Shown: positions 45,037 through 55,900 of the stretch, one piece after another
Layout: every line of letters begins with the position of its first letter
Position numbering within the stretch: position 1 is the stretch's first letter
Source of the DNA: Actinia tenebrosa
Lineage: Eukaryota; Cnidaria; Anthozoa; Actiniaria; Actiniidae
Assembly: GCF_009602425.1 (NCBI RefSeq)
Contig: NW_022261028.1
Span: 61,140 to 125,139, forward strand
Reading direction: 5' to 3'
Length of the DNA: 64,000 nt
Notes under the pieces: model-generated
What the model saw: the letters and a program-made list of their open reading frames with translations, nothing else
Databases searched by the model: none
What the model was told of the DNA's origin: nothing
Position numbers and translations under genes: made by a program

Positions 45037-46194
45037 ATACATTTCGATTCGGTGTATGTAATATAGGTTCTCAGGTTCTCGAGGTTACTGCCGTTTTACA
45101 TGATTCAAACCTGAGTGCAACAATTAAGGATTTTCTAAAAAGATTCATAAATAATGCAGAATGTTTAAAACGTTTTCTTTTTCTTTTCCTTTTTTTTTTT
45201 TTTTTTTTTATAAATCAATAATAAATACTGGAATTAATGAGCAAAAAGTATTCCGCTCCCACCTCGATAATTCTTAGAGTTTTTTTTGGTAACCGCATGT
45301 CATTGCCGTCTGTATAGCATTTCACGGTTTGTGCGCAGTGTCGTCTGCGACGGTGGAACGATCTAGTGTGCTGCAGTATCCCAGCATCCTGATTGGATGA
45401 TATTGGTTGCGCACGGTGATTGGTTCAACGGTTGTTCCTTCCCTGCGCGAGTACTTCATGTTACAGTGCAGTGCAGTGCAGAGCTTGAATTTATTCTGCA
45501 CACATATTCACAAGCTAAGTTTACATTATGAATTACAGAAAATAACTCTTAAATAAAAGGAGAAAAGAAGACAGATAGCTATATAGCGAGATTACAATTA
45601 AGTCAGTGCGCAGTTTCGCATCCCACATGGAAAAGATCGAGTATGCGTTCAAAGCCATCAGCGTCACAATCAAAAGTTTGAGTTTGCTAATTATAGCAAT
45701 GGGTTAATCATCTACGGTCTAGGGGCCGACTAGCCTCTCCCTTAGGCTTCGGTCGAACTTCCTGATCAGTCTGTAATTCTTCGGATAGCTTTGTCGGGGC
45801 CGAAATCTCCGGCGTAGTCGTAAATGCTTCGCGCTGCCATACGACGGTTCAGCACTCGATGTCTGGAAGTGTGGTCCTGTTTTAATAAATGAAAAAGTAA
45901 AAATCCTAAAATCATGTTCTCATAGACGATTAATTTTGAAATAGAGCAATTCAAGTGTTGATTCTTTTGTCCAGCAAACTTAAAATGAGCCGGCGGCTGG
46001 AAGACTCTAGGAGCACAAGGAACTGACACCTCATCAGAAATGCGAGTTTGGGATGGATCCTGGTTTGCAGTTGTCGAGGCGAGGCTCATCGCTCTTCACT
46101 CCTTGTCATCGCCGACTGCGTGCCGTCAACATCACGCTGCTCAACATGCATGTACCAGTCTTCGCTCTATTTGCTGGCAATTGAACTACTTGCA

Positions 46195-46232
46195 ACTACT
46201 CCGACGAAGGACTAGCGTCCGAAACGTCAGTA
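46195..46232 (+). ncRNA. Hammerhead-ribozyme-like motif (Penelope type)
   Basis: Order of elements: TACT, CCGACGA (46201-46207), stem GGAC-TAGC-GTCC (46209-46220), GAAA (46221-46224), CGTC (46225-46228), AGTA. This matches the hammerhead layout CUGANGA / stem II / GAAA / GUC, with TACT and AGTA able to form stem I. Known: minimal hammerheads of this kind occur in Penelope-like retroelements. The U of CUGANGA is C here, so this copy is probably inactive. No reverse transcriptase is visible around it. Confidence 0.5.
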
Positions 46233-46770
46233 AGCTTTTTCATATTTTCACGGTGTAAAATTTACCCTTTTGTCATTACTGTTGCAATAATAATGCTTTG
46301 ATTGAATAGTCGTTACTTAACCTCAGCCGGAACTGTCATATCACAGAAAAGGACTGATAGAAGCCAACTGCGTGTGAATAAACCCAAACTCAACCTAACC
46401 GACAACCCTCCCAATTTCCAGTTTTTAGCGATTTATTTTACAACTCATTGCCGATCAAGGAAATGTAGATCAATCTGACCAGAAGCAACAGCATTAAATC
46501 TCAATCGATTCTCGGTTTTATTTCCATTAAATCTATCCGGCATATCGAGCAAGAGAGAAGTAAAGCTTAAAATGACGTCATTCTCATGCCACTCCCATTT
46601 AAAGAATTTCACCAAAAAAGCTGATAATCGCGTTAGGGACATAGCTCTTTACATATAAAACCCGCAGGCCTAGCTCAGAACGAGAGGTAGCGAAAGGAAT
46701 CGTTGAATGATAAAAAAGAGAGGAAAAAAGAGAGCAAAAAGAAAAAAAAGTGTTTTAAAGGAGTATTGTT

Positions 46771-46850
46771 TAAATGACGTCACTTCCTGCCGCAATACTT
46801 CCTGTTAGGCCGCTAAGCATGATAGTCATAACCATTGCGCATGACAGGTT
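46771..46850 (+). promoter_or_regulatory. GIT promoter elements
   Basis: Within 220 bp of the GIT start: a CRE (TGACGTCA, about 46775), two ETS-type ACTTCCTG sites (46781 and 46797) and an NRF-1-like TTGCGCATGAC (46837). Another TGACGTCA is at about 46574. No TATA box. This fits a housekeeping promoter (inference). Confidence 0.45.
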
Positions 46851-46992
46851 GTTTCTTTGCTGATCAAAAACATCACAGGCCTCAGTGAGGCAAATCAAAT
46901 ATTTTGCAATGGAAGTTGGTCAAAAAATACCGCTTTAAGAAGAAGAAAAAATACTGAATTGTCCAAAAAAGTGGGGTTTGATGTAGAAGGAG

Positions 46993-49900
46993 ATGACATC
47001 GAGGCCGAAGTTACGAGCTTTGACCGATATCTGTGCTGACTGTAGCGCCCCAGGTGAGAAAACCAAGTCTAATCCTCGAACTGTCTTGTCACTGGAAAAC
47101 ACGGATGTTCAACTTACTACATTTCTACTGTGCTTCCTCGTCGCTTATTCAAAAATATTTTCGTGATACTGAGAGCCTATTGTTATTTGGTTTTTAGGAC
47201 CAGAATGGGCATCTCTGAATCGCTGTGTGTTGATTTGCGATGAGTGTTGTAGCGTACACAGAAGTCTTGGACGACATGTTTCACAAGTCAAACACCTTCG
47301 ACACTCAGTATGGCATCCGAATCTTCTTACGGTAAGATAAAAAATATCACTCACAAGGCTTTGTCTAAATAAGCTGACGAGCAACAGAGGTAGTTCTTTG
47401 TAACTGGAATGGCGACGGCGTAGGAGGAAGTGTGTGATTACATTTGGAGTTGTCGTCGAGCATAAGCTTATGCCAATATTTTAATATAAAACAATGTGAA
47501 AACTTCTAAAGATATGAGGTCAAGGGTGAAGGTTTGATTCGATGAATTTTCTAGACCAATTTATAAATTTTAAGCTTATAGTTTTCTCTTAAAGCACAAT
47601 TATTCGCACAATTATTCGCCCCCTCGTTTTTAAAGTCATGCTTAATGAATTATAGAAAGCGTTTGTTGTTATCAAATGTAACAGCATGCGTGATTCACTC
47701 TCATCAACTCAGTTAATTAATATTTGTTTTATTTTTGTTTAGCGAAATTCTTGTCCTAGTTCTTTGTTTATTTAGTTATGGAATGTACTATGTTGAATGG
47801 ACGGCGTCCATCTATCACGGAAATCATCTTCACTGCCCATTTTGGGTTTTCTATGTTCGCTTCAATAAATACATTCAGCTGAAACGGAACTTTTGACGAA
47901 AACAGTTTCGAATCATAACTGCGATTCAAGTTCTTCTGTAAAAATATCACTTAATGCTGTACTTAAATGTTATTAACCTATATCTAAAACGTTAGGTCAT
48001 AGGAGAAAATATGTAGCTTAATGTGGGATTAAAACTAATGACAATAAGAATTAATTTTGTCACTTTAATTGGAATTTGCTTTATAAGGTTTTCCTTGTTC
48101 TAGTGGATTATTACTGTCTAGATAAATTAATAGATGACACACGGCTTACTGCCTCATCATCTGGATAACGAATAGAATTCATCAAAAAGAAGCAACTTCA
48201 GAATACCCAGCCATGCACTTTTTTTAGTATGAAGCAAATCTTTTAAAAAAGATATAACAATAGAATAATAATAGGGGATTAATGTGTGCATATCATTAGG
48301 CCAGGTATTCTGAAGTTGTGCCCCCTGCTCAAAAAATATCTGCAAATGGTTATACCTTTGCTACGGCTCTGATAACCACCTAAAAATGTGGTTTCATCTC
48401 AGAGACGTTACAGTTGGTTTCACAAAACTTCGGACGCTTTAATTCTGAAGTTAGTTCCCAAGTTCTCCAAGTTGGTCCTGAACTTGGAAATTTTTGTGAA
48501 ATTGGTTCAATCAACCGTGACTTGTTTATGTCTAGAATTCAAATATTTACCGGAATTGCTTCTTTAAACCATATACTTTATGAAAATTGTATTCTAGACA
48601 ATGTACAGAGTCAAATTCCTTTTGTTGCAATAAAATGCACTTCGATTATTGATTTTGAACAGTAGATTTAATGAGTTTTAGAAGCTACTGTATTATCAGT
48701 TTGAAAGATTGCCGACAACCGTCGGAACCTCATAGTGAAATTGATTACAAAGTTGTGAACTTGCAAACGAACTTCAGACACAGAGTGGCCAAGGTTTTAT
48801 GAAATCAACTGTAAACATGGAGGGCCACAAATTTATCAGTGCTTAGTTGGCTACGGTCACGTGTCACCCTCCCTAAACGAGGACATTATATACTTTGTTT
48901 CAAAATGACTCCAAATATATAAATATTTTCTTTTCAGATGGTAATTCAGTTGGTTAATAATGGAGCTAATTCTATCTGGGAACATAACTATACTGCGCCT
49001 TCTATAGAACATGGACAAAGCAGAGGAGGGATCAGAAAACCAAATCCTAAAGATATCGTACAGTAAGATGCCTTAGAAATCCTACATTTGACTTTTTAAA
49101 AATCATTAAAAGGAAACAGGGTTGATGTGCACTGCTAAATTTCTCCTCTTGTCACTGAAGTTGTGGGTTTAAATTATGGTACTCCTGAGGGGGAGGGGTA
49201 GGGGGTGCTTATCCCATTTCCCACCTGTTTTTGTTACAAATCCCACTTCCCAGTATCTAAATATCAAACTTTTTTCTCTAAGAACATTTTTCCATTAAAT
49301 GTTGTTTTGTGCAAGAAATGGGGACACAGATTCGTTAGCCACTGGTATAAACCAGGCTCGCAAAACACAGTCTGTCTCTTCATTTTTATTGCTTGCTTCA
49401 ACTAAAGTTTTTTTCCCACTGATTGAATTACAGCCCAACAAAATATAACTTTATCAAGGCCAAATACCAAGCTCTTCAGTTCGTTCATCGGCTTGCAAGT
49501 AAAGATGATGATGCTGCTACTATAGATTATACTCTTGTAAGTTACAAAAAAAAATCTTTACTGCATTTTTTGATATTCTACAAACTCAGACATTTCAAGG
49601 GCTTATTATTAAATTGGTTTTTACTGCCGCCAGTCAAGAACATAAAAGGTACCAACTGAATATTTTTGATTGATGGCAGTGAAAAACCAAATTTCAGGGT
49701 GCAGCTCATAACTAAGGAGTTTGCAGAATAGAGGCTTTGCACCATCACATGATGGCAGCCATGACAAGAGGCACAACAATAGAATCTTTTCCCACTGGAA
49801 GACTGAATTCTTTCTCATGTAAATCACATGAGACCAGGTTCCATTGTTCCTGCCTCCTGTCATGGCTGCCACCACGTGATGGTGCAAAGCCTCTATTGGT

Positions 49901-52900
49901 GCAGAATAAACCACATTAATAATACCCATTATTCACATAAAGTTCGTCTGTATCAGAAACTATCTATTGTTTTCATTTCAGCAACTTCATTCTTGTGTTC
50001 GAACATCAAACCTGGAGACAAGTCTTCGACTTTTATCAAATGGAGCACAGCCAAACTACATACACCCTGTAAGTACTTTTTTTTATTTATATTCAAGTCC
50101 AGGCATTACCCTTGGAAATATTGGAGAAAATATCGATAGTTTCATTGAGGTCCACTGTATTTATTTGAATTTTATTAGTTAATAGTAAGTTGTTATTTCA
50201 AATTTTTCAATTTAAATGAATGTACATGTAAACTGTATTATTAATATATTATTATATATATATACTAATTTTTTTATTTATCTTAAAATACTTTAGTAAA
50301 TAATAATTATTGCTTGTCAATAAAATTTTATAAAAAAAAAACTTATCTTAAAATACTAAGACCTCATCCACACTATGCCAGATAAATTTGAATCCAAATT
50401 TTTATTTATTCGGTTAGGCCTACCGTCTACACTAGTCCGGGCGAATCCTGAACAATTCTTCACTGAAAACAATTTTTTTCGGATATGGTCTCCATGGAAC
50501 AATTTGAAAACACCAGCTAACTGTATTAATGTGGACGGAGAACATTTCCTATCCGAGGATACAATGATGTCATGATTGTCATGGGAACATGGCGGGAAGG
50601 CTAAAAATTCACAGCAGACTCAATTTCAGCTTCAATGCACATGCTCAGATGTGCAATGGAACGTTTTTGCTGCCTCTGATCGGACTAGTGTGGACGCGAA
50701 ACGGTTTCGGTGTGAAAATTTTGGATTCATATTTATCTGGCATAGTGTGGATGGGGCCATTTGAATTCATTGAATGAAGTATTCAATTACTATGTGGATA
50801 TAATGTATTAAAATTGAAGCTTTGTTGAACTCTTGGAATTGACACTATATGAAATATTATTATTATTGTTATTATCAATTAATTAATCAATCAATTAATT
50901 AATTAATTGATAACCATAGTTTTGCTTTTCTCTTATCTCACCAGGAAAAGGGTAACACACCATTACACATAGCTACCAGCGCAGGACAAGCTTTACAGGT
51001 TGAATTGCTAGTAGTACATGGAGCAGATCCTACAATACTAGATGTTAATGGAAAAACACCCATGGATTATGCAATGTAGGTAGACTCTCTTACTTCTGAT
51101 AGATTAAAATGTTTAGTTAAACAAAATAAAATGAAGCAGATCCTTAAGGTTTTCAAATCTGATTTCAATTCAAATCCTTTCACCTACCCATCCAGCCACC
51201 TATCTGCCCACCTTATTACCTACTCACCCATCCTTCCCTCCTTTCACCCAGCCACCTACGTACACATCCATCCTTCTTTCACTCACTGACTTATCTAGCC
51301 ATCTGCTCACTGATCCTCCCAGTCATCCATCTACATACCAATCCAACCACCTTCCTGTACCAATCTATCATTTCAGCCAGCCAGCCACCCAGCTACCCAC
51401 CAATCTATCCATCCATCCATCCACCTAATAAATCAATCATCGATCGATTCATCTATCCATTTATACATTTATCCATCAACCCACCCACTCATCAATCCAT
51501 CCATCAACCCACCCAACCCTGTATCCCATCTACGCATCCACCCGTCAACCCACCCATCCCTGTATCCCATCTACCCATCCACCCATCAGCCCACCCATCC
51601 CTGTATCCCATCTACCCATCAGCCCACCCATCCCTGTATCCCATCTACCCATCAGCCCACCCATCCCTGTATCCCATCTACCCATCAACCCATCAGCCCA
51701 CCCAACCATCCATCCATCCAATTTCCTTTTTTTTTAACTTTAACTATGTTACAAATTGAATGTAATGTTCAACAATTCTACAGTGAAGCAGGGAACAGAG
51801 ATTTAGCACAGAGACTGTTTGAGATGCAGTATGAATTGACTGATAGGCTGTCTTTTTACTTATGTGGAAGAAAACCAGGTAAGAGCCTATTGAATTGATT
51901 TAATTATTAGATTATTATTATTATTATCATTATGTTGATGATGAGATGATGATGATGATAAGATGCGGATGATGATCAGATGATAATAATGATGATGATC
52001 ACATGATGTTAGTGATGACGATGGAGATTGATATTGCTCAATAATTTGTGCTTTTTCTTAGATCATCCTACAGGTGTGAGATATCTCATCCCAACCATGG
52101 CAAATAGGTAAGAGATAGCCAGATAATCCTACCTAGTTAATATGGATGTACGCTGAATCTGATGGACTGCCATGCATAGTAACTGTGATATTCTCTCAAC
52201 CATCAATTAGCCATTTCAAAGTCAAGGAAAAAACTGGATCCAGTTGCCATTGAGTGCATTGTGGAACCATTTGAGGGGACATATTTCCAAGATGGTGTCA
52301 TCAGCCATTCTGAGGTTGAGGAAAACTTGAGTTACCATTGTATTGCATGATGGGACTGTCTAAGGGGACATAATTATTTCCAAGATGGTGTTTATTTCTT
52401 CTTGTAGAACAGTTCAACAATGCACTAGCTGCCAAGATGCCAAAGTTTTCAACCATTTTCTTCCCTCAACCTCAGAATAGATAAATACTAATAACTAAAA
52501 AGTTGTCCTAAATTTTGTTTTTCATGATTTTAGTTGTTTAGATTTATCACAAGATGCCCAAAAAGCAAAATTAAAGTTAAAAGCAGTAAGTTCTATAAAA
52601 TTTCCTCTTTATACTGTTTTTTTTTAAGTACAAGTACTTTATCCCTTGACTGTCATGCTGAAAAGTAAAGTAGTATTAAATACTTAGATACAATATAAGT
52701 GGCCTTTGGCTCGAGATACCCCAAACAACATTTTTACAAATATTGTGTAGTTTTAGAAATTATCCATATGCCTACCATGGAGGAAATCGGAAATTCCCTG
52801 GGAGGGGGTTAAAGGAAATACAAAATTAGAAGGTTTGTATGGAAGAAAATTGGATATTCCAGAGGGGTGGGGGGTTTCGAAGTTTCTCCATGGTGGTGTA

Positions 52901-55900
52901 TGGACATTTTTTGAAGAACCACACATTGTATCTTACAGTGTAATTCAGATTTTGATCAATGCTGTTTTTCCTATTCAGTTAAGCAATCATTTGTTTGAAG
53001 AGCTTGCTGCTGATGTGTACGACGAAGTAGACAGAAGGGAATGTGATGCAAGTAAGTCTCAGTCTTGACATTTCCAGGAGATCGCGCGCACACACTTCTT
53101 GTTACCATTAACCAATCAGAAGCATTTTTGTTGTATCGCCAAAAGTTCCATGATGGCTTCACAATGGAGTCATTATGCACAGTGTATTTTCAGTAAACAT
53201 TCATGCTTTCTTATTGTGTTTATATTAATTTTATCGTTATTTTTATCATTATTATTTATAGATTTATTTTTTTATTTAATTCATTCCAGTATGGCTGGCT
53301 AATCAGAACCATAGTGCTCTTGTTAATGATACAACCACTGTGCCATTTTTGCCTGTTAATCCTGCCTTTACATCAACAAGAAATCAGGTGAGAAATTAAA
53401 AAAAGACCCAAAGAAGATTTTTTTGAATAAAATGGGAAATTTTGGTTAATTGTGTGAAAACTGTTATTAAATAAATATACTTGTACAGAAGTTAATAATT
53501 AATTAAATAATAATAAATAATGGGATTAACAGTGGATTGGCTCTTCTTCCGCTGGATTCCAATTAAAATTTGGAAGTTGATTTTTACGGAGGGAGGACAA
53601 CCGGGGAACCTGGAAAACCCTTGAAGCACAGGAGAGAACCAAAAAACAACTCACATATGACACTGAGACGGGCAGGGCTCGAACCTGGGTTGCATTGGTG
53701 AGAGGCGAGCACTCTCACGGCTGTGCCACCCATGCTTCCCTTCGAAGTCTGTGTAAATGAACAAAAAAAAAAAGAATATCCAAACACTGTACTGTGTTTT
53801 TACTTACAGCACATTGAATGTTTATTAATTTTTACATTGAATATTTTAATTGAATTAGGAAATGTGGAGAACCCAGAGACAAACCCTTGTGGGTTTAGCT
53901 ATTGCTCAGTTACCCAAGGATTATCCGATCTCTGACCCTTGGAGAAAACCCTGCTACCTGGCTGATAATATGTTTATCTTGTTTAACTTCAGGGAAGACA
54001 AAAGCTAGCCTTGTTCAATGCACAAGAACTTGCAACTCTTATCTTGGATATTTTAAATGATGCCAGAAGAAGGGAACAAGATTCCAATCCTGACCTTGGT
54101 CCAGGTACAGTGTAGATATAACGAAAGCTTTGCATTATTTGCACACTTCATCAAGAAAAACATCAGAAAAATGTAATTCAATAGATTCAAAAAAAGATTT
54201 TAAGTTATACGTTAAAATGCGGAGCTCACAAACTGATGACTCTTAAAACTCCAGTGTATGCGGGCTTAAACTCATTGCTCAGGATGGTAAACAAAAGAGG
54301 AAATTAGAATAACGAAACAAGCAACTCCTGGATTCAAGGCATCAATAATACAATGGGTTTGCGGTACTTGCAGAAGGACCTAAAATATATAAAAGATCTA
54401 AATTATGTTTTCTCAAGCTAATTTCTCTCCAGGAAAAAAATTCAGAGCTCCAGATGGAGAAACATTGACACATAAGAGTTAAAAAAATAATTTACCAAGA
54501 ACAAAAAACACATACTTAATAATGCATAATATATTATTCTTATCACAATATTTGGTGTTTGTTTTGGGCAGGTAGTGTAATGGACTCTGGCATGTTTCCA
54601 ATAGAGGAAGACAAGCGTATGTCACATGATTATGATGAGGTTGCTTCAGATGATGAGCTGGAGAATACTACACAAAAGGTTCAGTATTTAGACTTCAACT
54701 CTTACCGACCCCACCGGCATTATCATTGTCCATGTTAAGAGCACCAGGACTTTTTCCTTTTGAGAAATGAAATGAAAAAGTGTTTGCCTGCCTATCAGCC
54801 TTGCTGAAGGGTAGTTAAACTACCATACCTCCTTTGATAAGTAAAATTTATGAATATAATGACTTTACAACTTTCAAATAAAATAAAACATCCTCAGAGC
54901 TGATAAAAGTCAAGGCAAAACTATCTCTGAAGTGTGAATAAGTGCAATAAGGTTATGCCACTTGATTCCTTAGTACTAAGGTTATGAAGAGCTGAGCATT
55001 TAATAATAATAATNATGATGATGATAACTTTATTAACGTCTAATTTGGTCTTTTGTACAGGAACCAATGTTGAGATCAACCAAAGGCTCCACAGAAAAGG
55101 TTTGGATTTTTTCTTTTTTTCATTTGCTCATTAGAAGCAGCTCATTACCTGATGACTATTCNGATCCTTCATGCATTAAAGCTTTCGTCCATCCATCCGT
55201 CTATTCATTGATAAACTTTTTTCTCATTTTCTCATTACTAAATAGCTATCCAGATTGTTATATTCATTTCTTCATTCATCAAATCTTTCACCCATCTATC
55301 TATTCATTGATAAACTTTTTTCTCATTTTCTCATTACTAAATAGCTATCCAGATTGTTATATTCATTCATCAAATCTTTCATCCATCCATCTATTCATTG
55401 ATAAACTTTTTTCTCATTTTCTCATTACTGAATAACTACCCCAATTCTTAAAATTATTCATTTCTTCATTCATCAAATCTTTTATCCATCTATCCTTCCT
55501 TTTCGTAAGATATGACTAATTCTGTTTAATTCTCTTTCTAGAGTACTTCTACAAGTTTTGTTTTAGAAGATACAATACCTACGGAGAATTATTTAGAATT
55601 AAAGTGTGCATTAGCGTCTGCAGAGGTAAGAATTTTGTAATCAGCATAAAATAATAGTAGCACTATATGTACAGGGTATGGTGTCCCTTAACACTAAACA
55701 GACCTTTCTAGCTTGGGCGTAAATGTTCTCCATTTCAAACCATGTGTCATTCCCCAGAGTATCATTTCTTTGTTTAATAGTTGCACAACACATAAATATG
55801 AATACAACTCAAACGAAGAAAAGTAATCTTATTCTTTAGTGAATGACATGTGGTATATAATATAGTGTCGTAAGCATGCCGTTCCGTGACCCTGATCTCT

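Larger units (their letters stand above)
41606..46770. other. Unassigned stretch before GIT
   Basis: AT-rich; holds foldback elements (42850-43066, 44891-45036), a T-run (about 45190-45210), a cluster of three ATTGG (inverted CCAAT) boxes at about 45395-45440, and a Penelope-type motif at 46195-46232. No convincing exon. Confidence 0.4.

Noticed and set aside
45766-46089. 107-codon minus-strand ORF near the hammerhead-like motif
   Set aside because: No GIY-YIG or reverse-transcriptase motif is visible, so I could not tie it to a Penelope element or to any gene.
55067-55435. 122-codon protein
   Set aside because: It starts in a GIT exon, runs into intron 14 and is otherwise the translation of a tandem repeat.
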